From Bacillota bacterium (GTDB lineage Bacteria; Bacillota; UBA4882; UBA8346), in assembly GCA_012735315.1 (NCBI GenBank), contig JAAYHS010000012.1, forward strand, positions 1-44,140: DNA of 44,140 nt, in the 5' to 3' direction. The notes below the pieces were generated by a model. It saw only the letters and a list, made by a program, of their open reading frames with translations. It was not told the DNA's origin and made no database searches. A program made the translations under genes and the position numbers. This document shows, in pieces, positions 15,366 through 22,927 of this stretch (position 1 is its first letter; each line of letters begins with the position of its first letter).

Positions 15366-16271
15366 TTGGTAAAAAAAGACGTTGAATTAGCAGGCGGCAG
15401 GGTTGTCAGAGCGATCGGCGGGTTTTTCTATGTTGAACCGTTGAGCGGCGGCGATATCATCGAGTGCTCGGTGCGCGGCAAATTGAAATTAACCCACCCC
15501 GATATTTTAGTCGGAGATAAAGTGAAGTATCTCCCGGAAGATTCCAAAGGGGTACTCACCGAGGTATTGCCCAGGGAAACGGTCTTAAAACGTCCCTATA
15601 TCACTAATGTGGATTTATTGGTGGTTGTTTTCGCCCATCAAAATCCGGACCCCAACCCGGCCTTGATCGCGCGTTTTTTAGTATTGGCCGCCAGCAGTTC
15701 CATCCCATATTTGTTGGTTTTTAATAAAACCGATCTTGTCGGAAAAGGAAAAGCCGACAAGTTGGCGAATATTTACCGTGAGTACGGGTACCGGGTTTTA
15801 TGCACCAGCGTGGTTAATAATCTCGGCAAGCGAACCTTGAAACGGGAGTTGGCCGGTAAGGTATCGGTGCTCACCGGACCTTCCGGAGTCGGGAAATCCG
15901 CTTTGCTGAACATGTTAAGCCCGGGACTGAAGTTGCGGACCGGAACCCTTAGTTCTAAGATTAATCGAGGCAAGCACACCACCCGGGAGGTGCAATTATT
16001 AAAAATTAATCCGCAGACTTATATCGCCGACACTCCGGGTTTTTCCCAGATCGCCTTGGATTACTTGAAACCGGAAGAATTGGCGGGTTTTTTCCCTGAT
16101 TTTCTCCGTTTTTTAGGGAAGTGTCGCTTCAATTCATGCATCCATCAGAACGAGCCCGACTGCGCCTTGAAAAAGGCGTTGGAGGCTGGGAAAATTGACC
16201 CGGAAAGATACGACTCTTATTTGGAGTTATTGAAGGAGATCCGGAAATACTGGACAAATCGCTACCGATAG
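15366..16271 (+). CDS. rsgA: Ribosome small-subunit GTPase RsgA
   Basis: Circularly permuted GTPase that checks maturation of the 30S subunit. N-terminal OB fold (about 10-75), then the permuted G domain: NKTD (G4) precedes GPSGVGKSALLN (G1/P-loop) and DTPGF (G3). The C-terminal zinc-binding domain has the Cys/His set in CRFNSCIHQNEPDC. The 301-residue length is typical. It sits between prkC and rpe, the conserved order in Bacillota; RsgA (CpgA) is a known PrkC substrate in B. subtilis. Confidence 0.96.
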   Translation: MVKKDVELAGGRVVRAIGGFFYVEPLSGGDIIECSVRGKLKLTHPDILVGDKVKYLPEDSKGVLTEVLPRETVLKRPYITNVDLLVVVFAHQNPDPNPALIARFLVLAASSSIPYLLVFNKTDLVGKGKADKLANIYREYGYRVLCTSVVNNLGKRTLKRELAGKVSVLTGPSGVGKSALLNMLSPGLKLRTGTLSSKINRGKHTTREVQLLKINPQTYIADTPGFSQIALDYLKPEELAGFFPDFLRFLGKCRFNSCIHQNEPDCALKKALEAGKIDPERYDSYLELLKEIRKYWTNRYR

Positions 16272-16281
16272 GAGAGATTTC

Positions 16282-16941
16282 ATGGTTGAGATTGCGCCGT
16301 CGATATTGAATTCTAATCTGTTGAACCTGAAAGAATCAGTGTCTGAGATCAATGGAGCGGATTGGCTCCATTTTGATGTCATGGATGGACATTTCGTTCC
16401 CAACCTGACTTTCGGTCCGATGTTCGTGGAAGCGATCAAAGAGATTAGCGATTTACCGATTGAATCTCATTTAATGGTAAGTAATCCCGATTTCTTCGTG
16501 CCGTTATATGCGGAAGCCGGCAGCAAACGAATAATTGTCCATGCCGAGAGTTCCGTTCACCTTCACCGGCTGGTCCAAAAAATCAAGGAGTTCGGGTGCG
16601 AGGCCGGGGTGGCGTTGAATCCGGCAACCCCGTTGACGGCCATCGAGCATCTTTTGGAAGAGGTGGACCTGGTTTTAATCATGACCGTAAATCCGGGGTA
16701 TGGCGGGCAAAAACTGATACCGTCAATGATTCCGAAGATTAAAAAATTGCGGGAACTGATCGATTCCCGGGAAATTACCTGTAAAATTGAGATTGACGGC
16801 GGAGTTAATTGGGATAATGCTTCAATTTTAGTAGAAGCCGGAGTCGATGTGGTTGTCGCCGGCACCTTGATCTTTCGAGAACCGGACCGCAGAAAAGCGG
16901 TGGCTCGGTTAAAAGGAATTGTTGCTAAGGGAGGTAATTAA
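16282..16941 (+). CDS. rpe: Ribulose-phosphate 3-epimerase
   Basis: TIM-barrel enzyme interconverting ribulose 5-phosphate and xylulose 5-phosphate in the pentose phosphate pathway. The 219-residue chain has APSIL, the catalytic Asp in HFDVMDGHFVPNLTFGP, the metal-binding His in ESHLMV, MTVNPGYGGQK and EIDGGVN with the second catalytic Asp. It starts at ATG with GGAGAG upstream, 10 bases after rsgA, and its stop codon lies one base before the probable start of the next gene. Confidence 0.97.
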   Translation: MVEIAPSILNSNLLNLKESVSEINGADWLHFDVMDGHFVPNLTFGPMFVEAIKEISDLPIESHLMVSNPDFFVPLYAEAGSKRIIVHAESSVHLHRLVQKIKEFGCEAGVALNPATPLTAIEHLLEEVDLVLIMTVNPGYGGQKLIPSMIPKIKKLRELIDSREITCKIEIDGGVNWDNASILVEAGVDVVVAGTLIFREPDRRKAVARLKGIVAKGGN

Positions 16942-16942
16942 A

Positions 16943-17416
16943 CTGTCGTTCGAACATATTGATTCATTTGTAAAAGCCGCTTATTCAGTGATTGAAAATA
17001 TGTTGGATCCCAAAGTTGAAGCCGGAAAACCGTTCTTCAACGAAGAACCGCTGAGTAAGTATGAAGTGAAAGTGTTGGTGGGGGTATTCGGCGATCTACA
17101 GGGGCAGGTAATCTGCGGCATGGACAGGCAAACCGCTAAAAAAATCGCTTCGCAAATGTTAATGACCGAAGTATCCGAAATCGACGAGATGAGCGAGAGC
17201 GCGCTTTGCGAATTAAAAAACATTATAGTTGGCAATGCTAGTACTAATCTGTCCTTAACCGGCTATCGCTGCAATATTACACCCCCTTTGTTCATTATGG
17301 GCGGCGAGATTCCCGATTTTTTAAAACATATTCACACGGCATTGGCCATTCCTATCAAAACGCCTTTCGGCAACGTCGACATGAATATCGCGTTGCGCAA
17401 GGACCAAATAAGCTAA
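16943..17416 (+). CDS. CheX-like CheY-P phosphatase
   Basis: CheC/CheX/FliY-superfamily protein of about 157 residues. It keeps the phosphatase helix signature ExxN in SALCELKNIIVGNAS (about 90-104 of the mature frame), so it probably dephosphorylates a receiver-domain protein. The likely start is a CTG at 16943, eight bases after AGGGAGG and one base after the rpe stop, which yields the family-like beginning SFEHIDSFVKAAY; TTG codons at 16919 or 16922 inside rpe would be canonical but have a weaker ribosome site. No other chemotaxis or flagellar gene is in the window, so its partner is unknown. Confidence 0.8.
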   Translation: MSFEHIDSFVKAAYSVIENMLDPKVEAGKPFFNEEPLSKYEVKVLVGVFGDLQGQVICGMDRQTAKKIASQMLMTEVSEIDEMSESALCELKNIIVGNASTNLSLTGYRCNITPPLFIMGGEIPDFLKHIHTALAIPIKTPFGNVDMNIALRKDQIS

Positions 17417-17441
17417 GGCAAAAGGTATCGAGGTGAGGATT

Positions 17442-17708
17442 ATGGGGGACAACATGGAAACCACCCGGCGATTTTTAGCGAAGGATGAAAAATTTTCCGA
17501 GGTTTCCCTGATATTGAGCGATGTCTGCGCGGCCTTAAAAGAAAAGGGATATGATCCGCTGGACCAGATCGTCGGGTATTTACTCTCCGGTGATCCCGCC
17601 TATATAACCAGTTACCGTAATGCAAGAGTGCTTATTAAAAGGTTGGAGCGCGATCAAATTATGGAGGAATTGGTTCGTAACTATTTGGAAAGATTGGAGA
17701 TAATTTAG
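17442..17708 (+). CDS. ireB: IreB family regulatory phosphoprotein
   Basis: Small protein (88 residues) of the UPF0297/IreB family, phosphorylated by the PASTA kinase IreK and linked to cephalosporin resistance in Enterococcus. The signature GYDPLDQIVGYLLSGDPAYI is near perfect, and METTRRF upstream holds the conserved paired Thr residues, the known phosphosites. The ATG at 17442 follows GAGGTGAGG. In most Bacillota ireB precedes alaS or ruvX; here it lies in the same block as the FHA protein, phosphatase and PASTA kinase, which supports the functional link. Confidence 0.92.
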   Translation: MGDNMETTRRFLAKDEKFSEVSLILSDVCAALKEKGYDPLDQIVGYLLSGDPAYITSYRNARVLIKRLERDQIMEELVRNYLERLEII

Positions 17709-17760
17709 AGACAGTTTGATTGATGGTCGGCGGTTTAAAATAAATCCCCATCAAAACCGG

Positions 17761-17790
17761 CGGGTATGTTCTAAATCATACCCGATTTCC
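17761..17790 (+). terminator. Probable terminator after ireB
   Basis: CGGGTATG and CATACCCG form a perfect 8-bp stem around an eight-base loop. The following sequence (ATTTCC) is poor in T, so efficiency is uncertain. Confidence 0.45.
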
Positions 17791-17866
17791 ATAGCTTAAA
17801 ATGGGAAGTTATATGTAATGTCGGGCGGCGGCTCGAGATTTCGTATATCTTGAAGAATGGGGTGAA

Positions 17867-18319
17867 ATGATGTCTACCTTATTGGGAACCGAGCTGAATT
17901 CGACCCTCAAAGATCTGTTTGAGAAGAGAATCAGCACGGTTATTATGGCCACCATTGATCAAGAACAACGTCCTCATACCGCTCCTTTTAATCATATTTT
18001 AGCAACCGACTCCAAACATTTAAGGTTGGCCGTTTCCCGGAATCATCAAACCTTTTTGAATATTCAAGCCAATGGAAATGTGGTTGTAGCGGTTCTCGAG
18101 GAAGGGGATATCGCGGTTTGCATTAAAGGATTTGCGCGGGTGATTCGTAATTCGATGGAATCCGATTATAATCTGGCCGTGATCGAAGTGGAGATTTCCG
18201 AGATTAAAAAGGATAACTCGGCAACTCATTTTGTAACGCAAGGGATCCGGATCCGACACCGAAATGAACCGTATTTATTGGAATCCCGCCGCATCTTTCA
18301 AGAATTGGCTTCGGATTAA
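17867..18319 (+). CDS. Pyridoxamine 5'-phosphate oxidase-like flavin-binding protein
   Basis: A 150-residue split-barrel protein of the PNPOx-like family, which binds FMN or related cofactors. The pattern STVIMATIDQEQRPHTAPF (about 22-40), followed by strands around LRLAVSRNHQTFLNI and VAVLEEGDIAVCIKG, matches small general-stress and flavoredoxin-like members. It lacks the pyridoxal-synthesis signature of true PdxH. The physiological substrate is unknown. It stands alone between the ireB hairpin and the lipoprotein gene. The second ATG (17870) is equally possible as start. Confidence 0.8.
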   Translation: MMSTLLGTELNSTLKDLFEKRISTVIMATIDQEQRPHTAPFNHILATDSKHLRLAVSRNHQTFLNIQANGNVVVAVLEEGDIAVCIKGFARVIRNSMESDYNLAVIEVEISEIKKDNSATHFVTQGIRIRHRNEPYLLESRRIFQELASD

Positions 18320-18452
18320 GCGGCCTTGTTGGGAGAGGAACCCTTTATTTTAAGGTGAGGCGACCCATTAGCGAACGGATATCTCTTGGCGGCGATTTTG
18401 AAGAGTTAGGCTGTGTGTTTGTGAAAATAGAAGCGATAGTTGGGAGAAAAAG

Positions 18453-19403
18453 ATGAAAAATAGCAAATTATTGGCTCTTACTTTGATTGCGCTGCTTTTA
18501 TTGGGATGCGAAACTCCGATGCCGGTTCCGTTGGAAGGTATCTACCAGGTAAAAAATAAGACCTTGACCATTTTTGATTTGTCTTCCCAAGAATACCAGT
18601 ATAAATATAATATTGCGGAAGTTGTGGAATCAAAACCCGCAGCCTTAACCCTCGAGATTGATCCGGAACAGTTGTCCGACTGTCGTTACGGCAGTTTCCG
18701 GTTGGGGAACAACCGGCAGCGGACCTGGTTTGTAATGGGTAGAGATCCCGACGGGTATTGGTCGGAATTCTATATCGATCAGAATAATGATTTGGTGATT
18801 CAGGAAAAAGAAAAAGTAAAAAGTTTTCAAAGCGGCCGCGATAAAGTGAAAGGAATGCAACGGGCGCAATCGATGACCTTGATTCCGGTCCGGATTAAGG
18901 TTTCTTATAAGGGTCTGAATGGAGAAATTCAAAAAAACTTGTATTTCTTCATTATTACCACGGTGTTATCAAAAAACGACGCCTCCGATATCTTGGTGGA
19001 GGCGATCACCGCCAGTTTTCTCGACGGCGAAATTAAGGTATTATCCGGAGAAACCGTAAAAAGGATGAACTTTCGTCTAATCGACGCCAACGGTAATGGT
19101 TGCTTCAATGATTACGGCGTTGATTTATTATTTATCGACAGTAATTTCGACCATTATTTTCAAGCCAAGGAAGGCCACCGCTTGATCGAATTTTTCGATC
19201 TGCCGCTCTCCACCGGAGGGTCGAAACAGCTAAGGATCATTGTTCCGCCTTATCCCGCCCGGGTTGGAGTGATCGAAGCCGACCAAGAGTATGATCTCGG
19301 AGATTTTGAAGCCCAATCCGATCAAGATGACGATGAAGCAGACGATGACTCGGAGCTTGAGAATCAGGAACCGGGAGGAGCAACCGACGGGCTTGAGTTA
19401 TAA
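18453..19403 (+). CDS. Lipoprotein with EF-hand-like loops, unknown function
   Basis: Exported lipoprotein of 316 residues. A lipobox LLLGC with Cys at about residue 19 ends a classical signal peptide. Two calcium-loop-like segments are seen: IDQNNDLVIQEKE (about 108-120) and IDANGNGCFNDYGVDLLFID (about 209-228), the latter a DxNxNGxF-type loop common in secreted proteins. The last 40 residues are strongly acidic (QSDQDDDEADDDSELE). No known enzyme domain is recognised. The 3' end overlaps the convergent phosphosulfolactate synthase gene by 40 bases. Confidence 0.82.
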   Translation: MKNSKLLALTLIALLLLGCETPMPVPLEGIYQVKNKTLTIFDLSSQEYQYKYNIAEVVESKPAALTLEIDPEQLSDCRYGSFRLGNNRQRTWFVMGRDPDGYWSEFYIDQNNDLVIQEKEKVKSFQSGRDKVKGMQRAQSMTLIPVRIKVSYKGLNGEIQKNLYFFIITTVLSKNDASDILVEAITASFLDGEIKVLSGETVKRMNFRLIDANGNGCFNDYGVDLLFIDSNFDHYFQAKEGHRLIEFFDLPLSTGGSKQLRIIVPPYPARVGVIEADQEYDLGDFEAQSDQDDDEADDDSELENQEPGGATDGLEL

Positions 19404-20173
19404 GGCCAGGTATCACTCCGCAATCCTAACCGCAATGCTTCCAACGCCATAATCTCCGCGGGGGGGATATTTCCCAGGTTGACGTTGGGACCGAATTCAT
19501 TAATCAATTTGGCCTGTTGTTTTTTGAGAGGGGCTTCCCAAATCACTTTCTCCGGCGGGATCCCCTCTTTAAACCGGTTCAATTTTTCCGCGACGACCCC
19601 GCCTTGGCTATCATAGATTCCGATGCCTTGACCGGACTCCCGGGCTTCGATTATTACCCAAGAAACCCCCATCTCCAAATCGTTTTTGATCATTGCGATC
19701 AAGTCGGTTTCAGCCGGTTGGCGCGCCGGGTTTTTCTTGCCGACTTCGGTGATTACCATTAACCCGGCTTTAAAGGCGGTTTCAATCGCCCGGCGGCGTT
19801 GGTCGGGCGCTAAGTCGATGGTGCCGTCGGATATTTCCACCCATTTAAAACCGAGTTCTCCGAGTTTTCGGAAATAACGTTCGCTGTTATTTTGCCAATG
19901 CGCAATCTCAAAGAAGGTACCGCCCGGATAAACGGGGATTCCTTGTTGGGAGGCGATTTTTATTTTGCGGTCTAAGACGGCGGCCTGGTAAAGGGCGGTA
20001 GTCCCGAATGTCAACTTAATAAAGTCGATATAAGCGGCGCTCATTTCCAATAAGTTTTCGGTTTCGGCCAATGACAATCCTTTGTCGATGACCATCGTCA
20101 GACCAACGGTTCGCGGTTTTGGGGCCCTCCCGCTTAGCGGCGCTTGGATAATCCCTTCCCATAAGTTTTTCAA
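19364..20173 (-). CDS. comA: Phosphosulfolactate synthase (ComA family)
   Basis: TIM-barrel enzyme adding sulfite to phosphoenolpyruvate to give (R)-phosphosulfolactate, the first step to coenzyme M in methanogens and to sulfolactate in Bacillus spores (YitD). Family segments include RTVGLTMVIDKGL, YIDFIKLTFGT, GIPVYPGGTFFE, EISDGTIDL, EVGKKNP and WVIIEARESG. The 269-residue length fits. A Pro/Ser-rich tail of about 15 residues overlaps the convergent lipoprotein gene. The later genes (phosphatase, dehydrogenase) are not in the window. Given the sporulation genes nearby, storage of sulfolactate in spores is likely (inference). Confidence 0.9.
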   Translation of the reverse strand: MKNLWEGIIQAPLSGRAPKPRTVGLTMVIDKGLSLAETENLLEMSAAYIDFIKLTFGTTALYQAAVLDRKIKIASQQGIPVYPGGTFFEIAHWQNNSERYFRKLGELGFKWVEISDGTIDLAPDQRRRAIETAFKAGLMVITEVGKKNPARQPAETDLIAMIKNDLEMGVSWVIIEARESGQGIGIYDSQGGVVAEKLNRFKEGIPPEKVIWEAPLKKQQAKLINEFGPNVNLGNIPPAEIMALEALRLGLRSDTWPYNSSPSVAPPGS

Positions 20174-20327
20174 TTAGATCACCCGCTTCATCCTATGCTT
20201 TTGGCCTGGAATTTGTTGTCGGTTTAAATGATTTTTTACGTTGGAGAGGATGAAATTACTTGAGTTAAAGCAACCGGTTGCGACATATAAATTAGAGCGG
20301 GGAAAAGGGTATCCGGGGAGTGAAACC

Positions 20328-20786
20328 ATGATTCGGGAGAATCTGTTGCTGATCTTGATTTTTGCTGTCGGACTGGTTTTCAATAATCATTTAATCGCTT
20401 CGGCGGCGGGAAGTTTGCTGGTATTAAAACTGGCAAAATTCCAATCGGTGTTGTTATTATTTGAGCGGCGGGCGGTTGATCTCGGTTTGCTCTTTCTTTT
20501 AATCGCGGTTTTGGTCCCGTTTGCTTTGGACAGGATCGGGATTAAGGATATCTGGCCGACGTTCCAAAGTCTGGCGGGGATCTTGGCGATCATCGGCGGA
20601 GTCGCCGCGGCGTATTTATGCGGCCAAGGATTGATTTTACTGCAACTTCAACCCGAGGTGGTAGTGGGATTGGTAATCGGAACCATACTCGGCGTTTCGC
20701 TCCTGAAGGGAATTCCGGTCGGACCTTTGGCTGCCGCCGGAGTGACCGCAATGTTGTTAAATATTTTTGGTGTTGGGAAAAAATAA
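20328..20786 (+). CDS. DUF441 family membrane protein (YtwI/YeaL-like)
   Basis: Integral membrane protein of 152 residues with about four hydrophobic segments. The family pattern is evident: LLILIFAVGLVFNNHLIASA at the start, GIKDIWPTFQSLAGI in the middle and GTILGVSLLKGIPVGPL near the end. Function is unknown in all members. The ATG at 20328 follows GGGGAG; the frame is open back to 20241 but has no ribosome site there. A CAACCGGTTG palindrome (about 20271-20280) lies 50 bases upstream, in the divergent gap with comA, and might be an operator. Confidence 0.85.
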   Translation: MIRENLLLILIFAVGLVFNNHLIASAAGSLLVLKLAKFQSVLLLFERRAVDLGLLFLLIAVLVPFALDRIGIKDIWPTFQSLAGILAIIGGVAAAYLCGQGLILLQLQPEVVVGLVIGTILGVSLLKGIPVGPLAAAGVTAMLLNIFGVGKK

Positions 20787-20852
20787 AAAAACCGCCGGGG
20801 GAAAGCGGTTGACACTCGGATCAACCGCGGGCGTCGGGAGGAAGCAAGCGGA

Positions 20853-21116
20853 TTGGAACAGGCGATCCTGAAAAATATGGCCGCGATTCGGGTGATTTCG
20901 GGAGTTCTTGAAATCGCGGCGGCTTTTATTTTTCTAAGAGTCGGCCGGGTCGATTCGGCATTACGGTTGAATGCCATGTTGGGCCTGGTCGGACCGTTGG
21001 TTTTTATCGCGGTAAGCGCTTTAGGTATTGCGGCCGTTGCGGTCCGACTGCCCTGGTATAAAATAGTGATGATCGTCTTGGGTATTTGCTTGGTTTTGGG
21101 CGGCACCAAAGGTTAG
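20853..21116 (+). CDS. yqhV: YqhV family small membrane protein
   Basis: An 87-residue protein with three hydrophobic helices, of the YqhV/DUF2619 family. MAAIRVISGVLEIAAAF and LRLNAMLGLVGPLVF are the recognisable segments. In Bacilli and Clostridia yqhV usually neighbours the spoIIIA operon, which hints at sporulation; that operon is not near here. The start is probably the TTG at 20853 with GGGAGG somewhat far upstream. The end overlaps the convergent outer-membrane gene by four bases. Confidence 0.8.
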   Translation: MEQAILKNMAAIRVISGVLEIAAAFIFLRVGRVDSALRLNAMLGLVGPLVFIAVSALGIAAVAVRLPWYKIVMIVLGICLVLGGTKG

Positions 21117-22297
21117 AATTGAACGATCCAACCGACGAAGGCCTCGGTTTCGTTCTTGGTCAGTCGATTGAGATCAATTCCCAACTCCAGCTGATTGACG
21201 GGCGAAAAATATTTGATAATACTGCTTCGGAAGCGGTAACCGGATTGGGGTTGTCCATAGTTTTCAATCGGACTTAAGAAGATTAAGCGATTGGCCAATT
21301 GATAATTTTTTGGTAAAGCGGACAATAAAAGCAGGTCGATCCCTTTGGAATTCGGCAAAAACCACTCCCGGTCGTCTCCGGATGAATGCGCCAAACTGGA
21401 GTAGGAGGGAGCGAATCCCGGAGCGAAATATCCTACTTTGATTTGATAAAGATTATTTTTGGAAAATTGGTTTTTATAACTGACTAGAAATCCGGGAGTC
21501 CAGTCGACCACATACTCCGGATATCGGTCCGATTTAAACGAATACCAGCCCAGTTCAGTCGCGAATGATGAATTTTGGGCCGCGGTGGACCAGTCAAGGC
21601 TGATGTTTTTTTCACCGGCGATGCCGAAGGGGATTAGATTGAGTCCCAATACCGAGTTGTTTTGGGCCCAAGCGATTCGCCCGGCCAGATAATCCTCGCT
21701 GATCTCCACTTGATCGGAGCCGGGCAGGTATTGAGTATAGACCCGGGAATAAATCCCGCTGAAATGATAATTTCCCAGAGAACGTTCGTAAGCCAACCCC
21801 TCGGCCGGGCTGGTAAAAAAGTCGGAAACCAAACCGAAGGGACCGAATGAATACCGGAATCGGCCGATGTAATGGCGGCTGTTGGGGTGTTCCATTCTTA
21901 AGAAAGCTTCATCGATATGAAGCGGCGCGACCAACGGGGGATCATACGGCTGATTATCTGGGTCGAGGCTTAGGTAACTTAAACCCCATCCGCCGCTATG
22001 CGCCAGTTTTAGGGAAAACAGCAGATTGCGATCGATAAAAGCATCCATAAACAAATTGAGCTCTTGAATAACTTTGAATAAAGGAGGCATCTGATTCCGG
22101 TCGAGATCCGACCGGGTTTGAAGATTTAGAGTTCCGCCCAGTTGAAACCGGCCCCAATTGGCTTCGAGATTATTGAAACGATTGGTTAAATCGGATAACT
22201 GACGGTCGCTGGATTTGGAGGCGGAAGCGCCGAAAACCGGAAGCGAAAAAAGGCTTATCATTAGCAAGAGACAACAGACGGCTACCGATTTTTTCAT
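21113..22297 (-). CDS. Putative outer-membrane beta-barrel protein
   Basis: A 394-residue exported protein. Residues 1-23 are a signal peptide (MKKSVAVCCLLLMISLF, cleavage near VFG-ASA). A short coiled-coil-like segment (about 27-46, LSDLTNRFNNLEANW) precedes a chain of alternating polar/aromatic strands rich in Tyr, Phe, Trp, Gly and Asn with little Cys. It ends AFVGWIVQF: the terminal Phe with alternating hydrophobics is the BAM recognition signal of outer-membrane proteins. There is no SLH domain. The ATG at 22297 follows AAGGAGG. This suggests an outer membrane in this spore former. The specific role (porin or other) is not known. A weaker alternative is a secreted surface protein. Confidence 0.75.
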   Translation of the reverse strand: MKKSVAVCCLLLMISLFSLPVFGASASKSSDRQLSDLTNRFNNLEANWGRFQLGGTLNLQTRSDLDRNQMPPLFKVIQELNLFMDAFIDRNLLFSLKLAHSGGWGLSYLSLDPDNQPYDPPLVAPLHIDEAFLRMEHPNSRHYIGRFRYSFGPFGLVSDFFTSPAEGLAYERSLGNYHFSGIYSRVYTQYLPGSDQVEISEDYLAGRIAWAQNNSVLGLNLIPFGIAGEKNISLDWSTAAQNSSFATELGWYSFKSDRYPEYVVDWTPGFLVSYKNQFSKNNLYQIKVGYFAPGFAPSYSSLAHSSGDDREWFLPNSKGIDLLLLSALPKNYQLANRLIFLSPIENYGQPQSGYRFRSSIIKYFSPVNQLELGIDLNRLTKNETEAFVGWIVQF

Positions 22298-22399
22298 GAA
22301 AGATCCTCCTTGGGTGTGATTAATATTTAGGGGAATATTCGGTCTAGATAAATAAAACACCTGCTAAAAGGTATAATAAAAAAAGTACCAATCAAGGCA

Positions 22400-22427
22400 A
22401 AAAAAGAAAGCCGGCTTACCGGCTTAA
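22400..22427 (-). terminator. Hairpin with T-run on minus strand
   Basis: On the minus strand AAGCCGG and CCGGCTT pair around four bases, followed by TCTTTTTTT. It lies between the SASP gene and the barrel gene and probably stops transcripts arriving from the SASP side. The rest of the 344-base gap 22298-22641 shows no gene; another small stem (CCGCC/GGCGG, 22573-22589, with T-run at 22596) faces the plus strand. Confidence 0.7.
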
Positions 22428-22623
22428 ATTATGTCTTTTGAACACTACATTCCCCTGCGCTTGGGTCAGTAAGGGGTCAAGTAGCGGAGCGCCAGTTTGG
22501 CGCCGGCGAAAACTTTTGTTATATATTATTAAAACCGAATCGAAAAGGTGAATTAAAATTGGAACCGGATATCCGCCATCGATTGGCGGTGATCGTTTTT
22601 TATTTGGGTAGCGATGTAGAAAG

Positions 22624-22650
22624 AGGGTCAGGGGTTGACCCCTAACCCTG
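22624..22650 (-). terminator. Hairpin at the SASP stop codon
   Basis: GGGTCAGGGG and CCCCTAACCC pair (one mismatch, four-base loop), overlapping the SASP stop codon. Only a modest T-run (TCTTTC) follows on the minus strand. Confidence 0.5.
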
Positions 22651-22830
22651 CCGGGATAAAAGTTGTTCAGCCTTTTCAATTAGGCCCCTGACTATTAACC
22701 CGGCTTCCCGGGTGGTGATGTTTCCGTAGTCGTATCTATCGTTTTCGATCTGAATCCGGTCGGCGAACCCTAACTCTTTGGCAATTTCGTATTTTACCCG
22801 GTCGGAAACGATGCTGTCGCGACGACCCAT
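22642..22830 (-). CDS. Minor alpha/beta-type small acid-soluble spore protein
   Basis: A 62-residue DNA-binding spore protein of the SspF-like minor group. RRDSIVSDRVKYEIAKELGF contains the region cut by germination protease, and ITTREAGLIVRGLIEKAEQL is the second conserved segment. The classical GG pair of major SASPs is absent, as in other minor members; the insert IENDRYDY is longer than usual. The ATG at 22830 follows GGGGGTGAG; a GTG at 22839 is the alternative. A large palindrome (22850-22882) is just upstream. Expression in the forespore from sigma-G is expected, but I see no clear sigma-G promoter. Confidence 0.85.
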   Translation of the reverse strand: MGRRDSIVSDRVKYEIAKELGFADRIQIENDRYDYGNITTREAGLIVRGLIEKAEQLLSRQG

Positions 22831-22849
22831 CTTTCTCACCCCCTAGCCG

Positions 22850-22882
22850 AAACCGGTGTTAAAAAGCTTTTTATACCGGTTT
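22850..22882. repeat. 33-bp near-perfect palindrome upstream of the SASP gene
   Basis: AAACCGGT (22850-22857) and ACCGGTTT (22875-22882) flank the palindrome TAAAAAGCTTTTTA (22860-22873). It lies 20 bases before the SASP start, so it is either in the leader or an operator; it could also stop transcription in both directions. Confidence 0.55.
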
Positions 22883-22927
22883 CACTGATAGTCTTTGCAA
22901 AAAGATCGGTTTTAAATAGCGATTTTA

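Noticed and set aside
20648-21109. 153-codon minus-strand frame opposite the DUF441 and yqhV genes
   Set aside because: Composition (Ile/Thr/Pro/Arg-rich, no order) and position antisense to two recognised membrane proteins show that it is a shadow.
22573-22602. Plus-strand terminator in the gap before the SASP gene
   Set aside because: Stem of only five pairs with the T-run six bases away and no plus-strand gene upstream for it to serve; left as a note in the gap description.
22416-22679. 87-codon minus-strand frame downstream of the SASP gene
   Set aside because: Runs through two hairpins and overlaps the SASP gene; no ribosome site and no family resemblance.
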